Below, piece after piece: positions 49,993-60,927 of a DNA stretch of 64,000 nt. The stretch lies in contig NC_134837.1 of NCBI RefSeq assembly GCF_004210375.1, positions 157,645,310-157,709,309 of the forward strand. The letters run 5' to 3'. Origin of the DNA: Tachypleus tridentatus (lineage: Eukaryota > Arthropoda > Merostomata > Xiphosura > Limulidae). The first letter of the stretch is position 1, and each line of letters starts with the position of its first letter. Made by a program: the position numbers and the translations under genes. The notes below the pieces were generated by a model. It made no database searches. It had not been told where the DNA came from and worked only from the letters and a program-made list of their open reading frames with translations.

Positions 49993-50214
49993 GAAAAAGA
50001 CTAAATAGATGAAATAAGATAAAGAAAGTAAAAAATAGAAAGGCTAATAGGTATACAACAGTTAATATTTTCTTTTACCAACAGATATAGGGGGGAAAGC
50101 AAATCTAAATAGAATAGACATAATTCTCCTATGAAGAACCATTTAAAGTGAAGGATGAAATCAAAGAGTGCCGCAGTAAATGCTTATTATAGCAGAAGTT
50201 TATTTATGGCCAAG

Positions 50215-50745
50215 AAGCTTATGAGAAAGTCTGGACTTTGAAGCACCACATGCCATGGGTGATGCTACATAGAAGGAGGCAACCGAGTGTTGAGGGAGTG
50301 CTTTAAAAAGAGGGCAGAGGCTGCTGGTTACTTTAATACTTAAGACCTCTCCCACTTTAGGGCCACCCCTCTATTTTCTTTTAAAAATGAAAGTTTCAGC
50401 CTGTATAGTCCACTCCTTTACTTACAGGTCTCGCACCCATGTCACTCCCTTTTCCCAACCCCCACTATACTGTCCCATCGAAGAAAAATGACTAAAGTTG
50501 GTGCCTGGAGAGCTTACGTTGATGGCGTGATCAAGGTCTCTTCCCATCATGGTGGCGTGTAGGCATGCTGGCCGACTGAAGGGCACCCAATCGATCTTCG
50601 TCAGCTGTCGACATACATCGCTGCAATTCCCACACCCCTTACCTTGGTGTTTTCAGGTTGATATCCTTACACATATTTTACCTGAAAGTATTGCTGTGCT
50701 ATCGTTGCCAATAGCTGGTGCTCATTCGGAAAAATGAATTTAGAG
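50215..50745. promoter_or_regulatory. GC-raised island in Lim1 intron, candidate regulatory element
   Basis: This non-repetitive stretch has ACCCAATCGATCTTCGTCAG, CAGCTGTCGAC and pyrimidine-rich CCACCCCTCT runs. It lies about 10 kb from each flanking exon. Open frames in it are short and unrecognised. Confidence 0.22.
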
Positions 50746-51171
50746 AACCAGAATAAGAGGTCATAGTAAGTAATAGAAACAAATGGAACAAGTTAAATGA
50801 ACTACAAGCAAAAGGTGGCAGACTAGCCAATTATTTGTGAAACGTTTTGATACTTATCAATATAAAAGGTAAGAGAAATCATTGACAACTAAAGATATCT
50901 ATCTTACTATTACTTTTTGAATTATATGCTCTTTGCTTTTTAATAATGAACATAAAACATGAACTTAATTTGAGGTTAAGATACTGTGTAGTCATAATGA
51001 AAATCACGTACGAAGCTGAGGATTTGCTGCTACTATAAATCATATATTTTTAAATTGTATTTAAAGTTTGTATCTACGTTCAGTGAGAACCATCCCCCCA
51101 AAGAACATATATATATATATATAATCAATAAATATGAAAAATTTAGCATTTGCACCAGACTAATTTTCATA

Positions 51172-51247
51172 ATTATAAGTTCGATTCCCCTCGGTGGACT
51201 GAGCAGATAGCTCGATGTGGCTTTGCAATGAGAAAACACACACACAG
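51172..51247 (+). mobile_element. SINE-B, 5'-truncated
   Basis: The B box GTTCGATTCCCCTCGGTGGA is followed by CTGAGCAGATAGCTCGATGT and an A/CA-rich tail. Confidence 0.68.
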
Positions 51248-51916
51248 AATTATAAGTTTCTCGGTTTTCTTTACAAATACATTCATATGTAGAAATAAAA
51301 ATGTTCTGCATTTGAAATCCGTATGTAAATTTCGACGTCACAGCTGTCGAAATCTGAAGACAAAAGGAAAAAAGATGAACTTTAAACATAATGATGCCTC
51401 GAATTTCTAAGAATAGTTAAACTGGTAAATCAGGCGTTTAATGTCAACCTAATAACATTGATCAGTAAACCAGTGACCTCTAGAAAAACAGCTATTTTTA
51501 TTTATCAGAATCTTATTTTAGTAAAACTTTATTTTTGTCTTCTTATGCCTCGTTGGTTCGTTAATCAATGTCTGAATGACATATCGATGTCTGAAAGTGA
51601 TAAGGGAAAAACTTATTCACAACATTTTGTTAGTAATTATAGTTACGAAAATGAATCAGGTATGAAACCTGAACATGTACAATTTCTTATAAGTGGGGAT
51701 TCCCAAACTGCACGAAGGAAAGTATTAGTGATTTCGTTGCAAATACACAAATTATGCCGTACTGTTAACCTGTTCGGTATTTAGCTTCATTGGTTGTGAA
51801 AGGGAAGCCTCAGTCAAAATGATGAATTTTTTGTGCGTGGGAAGTATGTTTATAGTATTCGTTTTTCATAGATAAGCACACTCAAGTGTAGTACAATCAC
51901 CCATATTCCAAATATT

Positions 51917-52052
51917 AGACCCCTCAGTGGCACAGTGGTATCTCTGCGGGCTCACACTGCTGGTAATCCGGTTTCGATACTGGTGGTGGGCAAAGCACAG
52001 ATAACCCATTATATAGCTTTGTGCTTAATTCCAATAAATCAATCAAACAACC
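51917..52052 (+). mobile_element. SINE-C, full-length-like
   Basis: The head CCCCTCAGTGGCACAGTGGT is followed by GGTTTCGATACTGGTGGTGG, AAGCACAGATAACCCATTAT and AGCTTTGTGCTTAATTCC. This copy defines the family well. Confidence 0.75.
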
Positions 52053-53057
52053 AAATATTAGGCTTTCCACTGAGTTCAATTAAAATAGTTATCCCGTCTG
52101 ACGCCAAATGTAAATGATGAGATTACATTATTATCTTAAAATATTTTACATACATTTTTTTTCAAACCAAGGGATTCAAACGGCCTGTTAGTAGAGGTCG
52201 CAATTAAAAAAAAAACACACAGTATTTTATTCCGATAATATATTGTTAGAAGTACAAAAGAATAATAATTATTGTAAAGTATTTTATCGCTTAAATTCTA
52301 TTAACTCCTTCTTGCGATAAATGTATAGTTTCACATAAGCATACAATCTAAAATAAACATATAGTCACTACCAAGAATATTCCGTGACACCATATCCAAA
52401 CACTTCTGACGTAAAAATACAGGTATAATTCAGTAGAGACCACAAAAAGAAACACTTATATCACAAATAAAACGATGTTGGAAATTAACAGTATTTTTGT
52501 CCCATATTTAGAGAAATGGGAAGGCGATCAATCAGTGATAAATTGTCATATTATTTACAATACCGCTGTCTACAATGAATAGCTCGATGAAAGCACCTTT
52601 CACTCCAGTCAACATAGCACATCGACAGAAGTGGGCATCACAGATTCTATCACACCTTCTTGCCTATAGGAACACTGTAATTTTTTCGATGAATCCGTGT
52701 ATGCACAATAAAAAGACAATGGTTGCACCTGAGCTTGACAACTATTCTCCCAGGAAATTTCGTTAAAACGTCTGCAAGTTATAACAAAATAGAGCGCTAT
52801 TTTTAAATGTGTATGATGCTATTGGTCAGTAGGATGAATGTGAAAGAAAGACCTCTGATGCAAAAGACATCACAGTTTTCAAAGAAGGCCCTCTACCTGT
52901 TTACATCAGTAATCAGTTAAGAGGTAAATTAGTGTCTAATGCAAGTTAGGGTTTCTACTCTGTCAACTCAAGTCACAAAACAATGATCCAAGTGGTCTGA
53001 CAAATCACAGAATATGTTTCGTCCATCCCTGATCGTTTCCTGCGAAAGCTGAACTTC

Positions 53058-53185
53058 TTGTCCTCTAGTGGCACGGCGGTATGTTTACAGACTTACAACG
53101 CTAAAAACCGGGTTTCGATACCCGTGTGGACAGAACACAGATAGCCCATTGTGTAGCTATGTGCTTAATTCGAAACAACAGCGAT
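53058..53185 (+). mobile_element. SINE-C, full-length-like
   Basis: The head is CCTCTAGTGGCACGGCGGTA. It continues with ACTTACAACGCTAAAAACCG, GGTTTCGATACCCGTGTGGA and AACACAGATAGCCCATTGTG. It directly precedes the 50-bp tandem array. Confidence 0.78.
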
Positions 53186-53205
53186 ACATAATCTTCTCAA
53201 ACAAC

Positions 53206-53345
53206 CAGCTGAAGACACCCTTATCCAAGTCCTTTACCAGGAATTGGTGTGAATCCAGCAGAAGACACCCTTATCCAAGTCCTTTACCAGGAATTGGTGT
53301 GAATCCAGCTGAAGAACCCTTATCCAAGTTCTTTACCAGGAATGG
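53206..53345. repeat. 50-bp tandem repeat, 2.8 copies
   Basis: The unit starts CAGCTGAAGACACCCTTATC and includes CTTTACCAGGAATTGGTGTG. Copies begin at 53206, 53256 and 53306. The last is imperfect and shortened. Confidence 0.9.
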
Positions 53346-53404
53346 ATGAGAATATCACAGGCCAGATCTTTTTAAAAAGTTGTGTAACCGTGTTTTCGCA
53401 AAGA

Positions 53405-53512
53405 TTATACTTAATCCTACAGTGACTCAGGCTAAAAATCGGGTTTCGATACCCGTGGGGACAGAACACAGATAGCCCATTGTATAGCTTTATGTTTAAC
53501 GACAAACAAACA
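53405..53512 (+). mobile_element. SINE-C, 5'-truncated
   Basis: It begins within the head (CCTACAGTGACTCAGGCTAA), has the intact box GGGTTTCGATACCCGTGGGG and ends AACGACAAACAAACAAA. Confidence 0.7.
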
Positions 53513-53787
53513 AAATGTTTTACTTCATACAGTAAAATTTCTTATTGTAAAAAGTATAGACTAATTTGATAAAACAAAAAATTTGGAAACAGAGTCTAAA
53601 ATGTTATTAATCACAACAATGGAATTTTGAATAATAATAATAAGAAAGCCATAAAACATAAGTTAAAACTTACTCACTGGGTTATCCGTACAATAGACAG
53701 AAATTATGTAAATTCATGATTATGGAAAAATTATCTTAGGACATAAAAAGATGTTTTCTTTATATATAATTAAAAAACAAGAACCAA

Positions 53788-54055
53788 AACACTAATAGAA
53801 ACAGCAAAATACAAAGTGTGAAACCGTAAATTTGAATGTATCTCCTCATGGACCCAAGAAACCTTCCTGTCAAATTTGCTGAAGATCCGTAAAAAGGAGC
53901 GAAGTAGTGATAAAATAAAAATTCGCAAAAACACTCGTAAAAACCGCAAAATACAAAATTAAAAATTTGTGTGTATTTCCCCATGGACCTAATGAGCATC
54001 CATACGAATTTTGGTGAAAATCCATCCACACCCTGCGAAGTATTTACATGGACAT
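53788..54055. repeat. dispersed-repeat end, two diverged direct copies of about 142 bp
   Basis: Both copies share AACACT...AGCAAAATACAAA-like starts, CATGGACC, AAATTTGCTGAAGATCC versus AATTTTGGTGAAAATCC, and a GCGAAGTA block. The second ends TTACATGGACATACAACAGA. It looks like part of an interspersed repeat of unknown class. Confidence 0.5.
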
Positions 54056-54929
54056 ACAACAGACAGTACTATTATATTTGTATAGATGGTGCCATTGCAT
54101 TATATCTGCGTATGATGTATTCCTGACGTCATATCTCCACTCTGAGAATGAAGAAAAATAAAGTTCTCTGTGACAGGAAACAGAAAAATCGTAACACCTA
54201 TTGCAAATATACAAACATACAAGATAAAAAATCTGCAAAGTTGGAGGTTGCACATCGCATAATAAAAATGTTTTTCCATTATCATTCAAGCATGAGTTCT
54301 ATTATAGTAGGATGTGAAAGTCTCCTGTTTAAAAATTCGTAACATCAACAGTTTTGTTTAATCTTTTTTAAAATATTAACTATATTGTACTTATTGGACA
54401 GTTGTATACATCATTGAATAATTCCTCTTCCTTCATTTCGTAAAATCAACTTTCTTTGGATTTTGTGTAACTTCGACAATCCTCAGATTATTGTAAACCA
54501 TGTATGTATTTTGTGCCTATACATATTTAATCTATATGATAAATTATTGTGTATATTAAAAATTGTTTGAATGTTATACGACGAATGTTTCTTTAATAAT
54601 CAAACATGAAATTGTAGTATTAACTGGAACAGACTAAGCGAGAACGACTAACTATTTACCATAAATGTCAGTGGTGTCTACTGCGTTGAGATATAAGACG
54701 TTTCAAAATTATTATACACATATCTGCATACTTCTTTAGCGCTTAATTGAGTAAGTTTTTCCATAGGGTTACAGATACTAGTACACTTTGAGATTAGAAT
54801 GTCGAGGGAATTCATTTTCAGCAAGAAGTCAGTTCTCTAACCTTTGAAATATTTGTAGTATACTAACAGACAGGCCAGCTTTTCTAGGATCGTATTTTTA
54901 TGTTAGTTGGATGTTGGGAAAAGCATTTC

Positions 54930-55530
54930 TGTGGCTTTAAGGCTGATGGCAGCTGTTGAAGTCTACGCCAGAGGGTGTTCTTGCAAATGGCGAGACGTCT
55001 CAGCAGGGATTCTAGTTTGAAAAACCTGGCGACAAGTTTTCTGTTCTCAGTCATTTATGGGTTATTGGTATCTGTAGGGGTCAGTCATGTTGCTGTTAAA
55101 CAAATGAACTAGTCCGGAACGTACGATATAATGTATCGTAATGTTATACACGACTGAATATTATCTGCGCATGTTCCATGGCTAATTGATAAGCAGGTGG
55201 TTCAAGGCAGATACCAGAAAGTTGATAGGGTTAACTAGCTTCCTCGGTTCATATGTATAAACAAGTCCAGAAGCTGGTTCAAAGGAAATGCTTAAGGCCT
55301 GTAACTACTATATTATACTTCGGTGTCATGAGGTCAGGGGTTAGCGAGAGCCGCCCAGGATTGGTTATTACCTTCTACCTGCCAATCTATCGTTATTTTC
55401 TTCTATACTCTATCATTTTCTTATTTTTCCAAGCACAAGGGGAGGTACGAAAAATATTGTAACCTGATATTTATCTCAGGCTGTATCCGGTTAGTTTATT
55501 ACCTTCAAAACGGCCATTGCTATGGAAACA
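54930..55530. promoter_or_regulatory. GC-raised island with E-box and RFX X-box-like motif
   Basis: CAGCTG is at 54950-54955. ATTGCTATGGAAAC at 55516-55529 fits the RFX X-box pattern at all but the first base. The sequence between is repeat-free. Function is inferred. Confidence 0.22.
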
Positions 55531-57714
55531 TACACGTGCCACACGGACATCCCCACACTTTAATCCGATGAAAACCCCGTTATTTTCTAGCTGAAATAAC
55601 ACCGTGTCAACCATAAGATTCTACTTAAAGAACTTGGTGTTGAATTAACACAGAAAATTATATGAATCAGTTGCAGCAACACGTGATATTTTGGCTACTG
55701 TGCAGTTCCAGCTTTCAATAGAACCTTCCCACTCAATTTTTCATCAAAGAAAGAAGCTCCTCACACACATAGATAAAAGTTATGGGTCAAATCAAGATTA
55801 AACATCAGCGTAAGTGCAATAGGGACGACTCACTGTACAATAACACTATAAATGCCAAAAGCCAACAACAACAAAACAAAAGTATATTAGCTTCCATAAG
55901 CTGACTGATTTTGAAGGTTTTAACAAAAACGAATCATTATTTTATGGTATACAGAAAGGAAAATAAATCAATCATGCCATCGATTACATCAACAGTCTTT
56001 TGAAGGTTATTCCATCACAGTTAAAAGTTTTCGTAAATGTGAGCAGAAAAAACACTAGTTTTATAAAACAAACAATTCAGTAACAGAACCTGAAATGTTA
56101 TTAATTACAATAATGTAATTTGTAATAATATTGAGAAGGAAGTCAGAAAAAAGTTTCTTGTTTAAAAATTCGTGACATCAAAAGTTTTATTTCATCACTT
56201 TAAGATATTAACGTTACATCACAGATTCACAAGAAATTAAATAACCAATTACATTTGTGTGGCTTCAGAATATACAATCCCAGTCTTTTTTAATTCTGTT
56301 TTATATGAAACATTTAAAACAGATTTTACGTCAAAATGGAAAAACAAAAAAAATATGATTAATTGGTTTTTAAGTTCAACGGCTAAATAATAGTATTAAA
56401 TACATAAAAAAGAGTAACTTTTTCTTGATGAAAAACAAAATTAGTTCAAATGTCCACTTTAGTAAGTTAACCTCTCAGTAGTACAGCCCCGCGGGCTGAC
56501 AGCATGAGAGCTTTTATGTATAGTAAGTACCAAGTCCATAGAGTAAATTGCCCTAATAATGGCTGATACATACTTCATTACAACTAACAAGGGGAGAAAA
56601 CTGCTCTCCTAGTGACTCAATAGTCGCTATTTCCGACAGTCCACGCGCCATCATGCAGAGATCGTGCCAAATTTGAGTTCCGCGTTCACGCGTGATCTTT
56701 TTAGCACCCAAGTCAAAATAAACTGACATTTTGATAACAAAATAAAAGTTTGAGCAATAAAAAGACATTTTAAATCATACCTACAGGAATTTAATCTAAA
56801 TTTGTAATATATATATATATATATATATATAAATGTACATAAGTGATAAAATTATTTGGAGTAATTTCATTTCTTAAATTACGCAAGATCTAGAATTGGG
56901 ATTTCTTTGTTTGGGAGCGATAACGCACTGAAAGTTCTCATAAAATTTAATGTATCATCAGAAAACTGGTAAATCATATATCCTACCAGCGTTGATATGA
57001 GAAACGAGTGTGGCTACCTGGAAAGATGTTAGTTCTATTTCTGCCTACGAGTCATCGAAGCAAGCACTCCGTAGACATAGAATTCTGGAAAACAATATTC
57101 CTAACTTACAACTAATTCGACCTTTTATTTCACGGTCCTGTTGCTGTGAAAACAGGAAACGGTTGGCTGGTTGTAGAACGGACGTTTGTAATGTTAAATG
57201 TAGATACGGAATGAAATATATTGTAACCTCTTTAGTTTTATTAGAATTATCTGCCCCCTCACAGAAGCATTATGTACACACTTGTGTAGTTAACATATAT
57301 AAGTACCTTAAACATAATACAAAAATGGTTTTAAGAGAACGTCCTAGTTTGTACAGGTTTATACTGAGTCGTCGAAAACATATGATATATATATAATTTG
57401 ATCTGAAGCTATCAACCATCTGTCAATATTTAAATAAATGTACTTATAATTATTCACATAGGCTTAAACTTTTCAAATAATAACAGTTTCTCTTATGTTA
57501 GTAAGCTGACTCTCAATACCTGCTATGTCATTCTTTTCTTTCTTTTTTCAATACAATTTTTCTTGCATTTGTCGAGAACGTTATTGGAAACGACTTGGGT
57601 TTTTTGAAAGAAATTCTAGTTCTGAAATCATCGCTACGCAGTTCGCACTAGTTTCGAAGACGAAGCTTTAGATTTTCAATTTTAGTTTTTTTTTTCATTT
57701 GGTCTCTATTATAA

Positions 57715-58020
57715 ATAGGCTGGGGCCCGCTTTCCTGCCTGGAGGCCACCCTTTCTGTGGCAGGTCGATTTGCTGTCAGGCGGCAGGCATCAGCGGGAGA
57801 GAGAGAGAGAAAGCGGGGCTCCTAGTGTTGCCAGCATAGGTATCGGAAATCGATGGGGGGAGGGAAGATGAGCGGGTTAATCCGACAGCCAACAGAAACG
57901 ATACAGAAAGCTCTGATGGTGGTTGGCCCTCCCCATATAGTTTCTTGTTCAGGAAATCTCAGGGAAAGCGCAGTTTGATGACCTGGAAACACCACGTTTG
58001 CTGGTACAAAGTCATAGACG
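57715..58020. promoter_or_regulatory. GC-rich island with Otx-type TAATCC site
   Basis: This island has GGCTGGGGCCCGCTTTCCTG, a GA-repeat run near 57797-57810, TATCGGAAATCGATGGG and GGGTTAATCCG (TAATCC at 57878-57883, the Otx/bicoid core). It is 2.7 kb downstream, in transcript terms, of the homeobox exon. Confidence 0.3.
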
Positions 58021-58969
58021 TCTCTTTCTTTCGCAATAACATTGAAACATTTTATAATAAATACCCAAAAACCGTTGAATATGATAACCATTCGATATAT
58101 ATGACGTTTTTATTAAATAAAATCACGATATATGAGTCTATATACAACAAACTTAATATTATAATAACACAGATGTGAATTTTAGAAAGACGTTCCGTTT
58201 ACTTACTATCCAATGTGTATAAACAAGGATGCTGATAAAAACATTTTGAATATTGTGCTTCAATAACCGCACGGAAAAACTATTAAAAACACGAAAGTAA
58301 ATCATATCGCTCCGCTTTAAGATGTGGGTGGCCACATTAGCTGCTAAACACCAGAATGACACATTATAATTTGGTTGAAACACATAACTGTCACTGTCTT
58401 CCTAATCTTGGGTAATAGGGTAAAACTCCTAAAATGAAAAAAATACGAATGTAACACTTTTACACGTTGCAACAGATGTAGAAATGTATTCATTGGATCT
58501 TGCTGTTATTTGTGTACATTAACAACTAGCTTCCAACATATTAACGTCCAGAGCCGGTATTAAACACACGTGCAGCTGTTGAATTTATTACATGTTGAGT
58601 TCAGTAGTGTATGGGTGAAGGGCAAGGAATGCCGTGGCTTAAAATACTTCGCCACTTAAAAGATTGTTTTTGCATAGCGTGTCTGTAATATTGGCAAAAC
58701 ATTAGTGTTTAGAGTAGGCTTCACCAATCATTATTATAATAAGATATTTTGACCCCTCCATTTGCACATTCATAGTTTAACATTCTATTAATTATATCCA
58801 ACAACAGCAATTTGGCTTTATTTATAATCAGTTTTAGTAGATTTTACATGGTTCATGACCTAAGTGAATGTTTAACTAACTTTGATAATAATATGGTTAA
58901 TTAGGCGAAGTTGTAAGTGTAACATACATATTAATTATAATGAAAACATATGCATAATATAATACACTG

Positions 58970-59078
58970 CCCACCGGTGGTTCAACGACAAGCCTGAGGA
59001 TTTAAGACGCTAAAAATCTTGTTTCGATACCTATGATGGATACAGCGAAAGTAGCCTTTGGACTTAACAACAAAGGAT
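58970..59078 (+). mobile_element. SINE-C, diverged
   Basis: The match is CCACCGGTGGTTCAACGACA, GACGCTAAAAATCTTGTTTC and GATACCTATGATGG. Confidence 0.6.
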
Positions 59079-59219
59079 TAAATAATACATTTCGAGAACT
59101 AAATGTTTACAAAAACCTTTCTATAAAATCGTTAGCATTATTCAAGTTCCCTGAGAATAATTCATAAACATTTTTGTTCTTTTTCCATTCCTTATTTTCG
59201 ATAACAAAAACGTTCGTTT

Positions 59220-59520
59220 CATGCCGACTTTTCGTGATCACTCTGAGAGAACGACTGCGAAGCCCTCAAGCCCTCCGACGTCGCTCTCACCATCTGCTCG
59301 GCGGGAACTGTCGCGTGCAGACACACGCGTTCATTGGGCGTTATCCTACACAGAGATGTGAGACCGCTTGCATGGGTGTTTGCATGGCTTCCCGCGGTTC
59401 TCCCATCCGGAAAACCCCTGCAGTGGGCTTTGTTCCCAGGAGAGTCGTTGAAAATGAACCAGCGTGCACCAGCCGAGAGATGTGTAGGCCTAAAGATATT
59501 TGCATACATTTGTTGCATCT
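59220..59520. promoter_or_regulatory. GC- and CpG-rich island with POU octamer, candidate enhancer or unrecognised exon
   Basis: This is the most GC-rich non-exonic stretch of the window. It contains a perfect octamer ATTTGCAT (59498-59505) and a near copy GTTTGCAT (59378-59385). Frames stay open on both strands (116 residues on plus, 99 on minus), which GC-rich sequence can do by chance. Neither translation resembles a family I know. Confidence 0.35.
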
Positions 59521-60737
59521 ATAACTGTCGTGCTATAAAGTGTAGTTTGGATGATTGCAATGTTTGAGGACTATACGTCGCGTACAAGTACAGGCGCAGC
59601 ATCTCGTGCATTGAACACACTGACAACAAAGATCTCGACAGGTGCTGAAAATTAATATACAATCAGAACGTACAGAGGTGTAGTCCTGCTTTCTTCACCG
59701 AAACACGTCATTGAAGAAAGTATAGAACTTAGTGGAATATACAATGGTTTACTGAGTTTGCACTATTACCATAGTTTATAATTCTCATTTCCAGCTAACA
59801 CATACAACAATAAATGAAGTTTAAACATCAATATATATATATATATATTCAGAAGATTTACTGTTGTTAATTTTTATAATTGTTGGAGTACATTATTTAT
59901 CAAGCATCAATATTTTTAATGTTTAAGTAGTTAAGCCTATCACTGTCACATTCTTAATACGAGGAAACATTATTTTTCGTTTGAATGTCCACGCAACCAT
60001 GATTGTTATACATGTTCAACATGTAAGTTGATCGTATTAACTCAAAAGATATTTATACATGTGACTGCGCGTTGAATTTTCTAAGATACTTTTAAAAAGA
60101 ACTCTTTATAGTAGTTCAACAAGCTTAGTACGGTATGAAACTGTACGGAACAGTACAATCATGTCTTCTCCTGTTAAAACATCACTGATATGTTATAGTA
60201 ACATACTATAAGTTGTGACTAAGGTTTCTGACCAGACGTGTCCTGAAGAAACATTCTTAGGAACACGGAAACTATAAAATTTAGTTAACTTGTAAAATAA
60301 AGACTGTTTTCGAAGTTTAAACACTCTTTTTGTTACTCAATAACTTTAAGTTTTGTTTTAGCGTAAGATGATTATCATACTGTGAGACATAGTGACCAGC
60401 AAAGGACAAACATAAACAGGCCCATAATTACCTTTGTTATCACAATGAAACAATAATCTACTCATGTAGAAATGAATTTTTAGACGTCATCCTATTAATT
60501 ATTTACATGTATAATGAATGCAAAATCTAAATTCATGTTTTCCTTGTCTGGCTATTTTCTTATTCTCTTCTATTTCAGGACTTGTAATAGTTACAATAAT
60601 AATTGTAATAGTTATAATAATAACTGTGTTAGTTATATTGATAATACTTTTGTAACATTGTTTACAGAATACCACTGCGTGCCACGTACTCCCAAACTCC
60701 ATCGTAAACCCAATGTAAAATGAATAATTTTACTCAC

Positions 60738-60927
60738 CCGAGAAGTATCCATAGCCAGAGTTAGGCCCTACTACCATTTCTGGACTGTCGTCAAGTCCAT
60801 CAGGTGACATTCCAGGTCGTATCGGCCGCATGGCCCGCCTAGGGTTCCTGAAAAAGTGGCGCCGAGCTCCGAGGGTACTGAGTTGTTTCATCCGTCTTTC
60901 TTTCGATCGACGATTTTGGAACCAAAC
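60738..60927 (-). CDS. Lim1: Lim1 (Lhx1/5-class) LIM-homeobox gene, exon with second half of homeodomain
   Basis: Lim1 proteins are nuclear transcription factors with two LIM zinc-binding domains and a homeodomain; in animals they act in head organiser, nervous system and appendage patterning. On the minus strand this 190-bp exon starts after a CAG acceptor and reads [17 protein letters not shown], which is homeodomain residues 47-60 plus the start of the linker. Q50 and N51, the main DNA-contact residues, are present. The following [18 protein letters not shown] matches the conserved block after the homeodomain of Lhx1/Lhx5 and separates it from Lhx3/4, Lhx2/9 and Islet classes. The rest is acidic then Gly/Tyr-rich and ends in a GTGAGT donor at phase 1. 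An intron between homeodomain residues 46 and 47 is a known position in LIM-homeobox genes. Upstream exons (LIM domains, homeodomain helices 1-2) are not in the window. Confidence 0.95.

Larger units (their letters stand above)
40066..60737 (-). other. Lim1 intron, 20.7 kb (phase 1)
   Basis: This large intron lies directly downstream of the homeobox exon. It contains three minisatellites, several SINE-A and SINE-B/C copies, one MITE and several islands of raised GC and complexity (about 44.68-45.13, 50.22-50.74, 54.93-55.53, 57.72-58.02 and 59.22-59.52 kb). No additional coding exon could be supported. The exons on both sides are in phase without any insertion, so a required exon is not missing. 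Confidence 0.85.

Noticed and set aside
56807..56831. TA runs as promoters
   Set aside because: Many similar microsatellites occur throughout. None is placed near a supported gene start.
57010..57396. 128-codon plus-strand frame
   Set aside because: It starts with GTG, lies inside the Lim1 intron on the opposite strand and has no recognisable domain.
59174..59524. Overlapping open frames on both strands in the 59 kb island
   Set aside because: High GC reduces stop codons on both strands. Neither translation resembles a known protein, so I do not call a gene.
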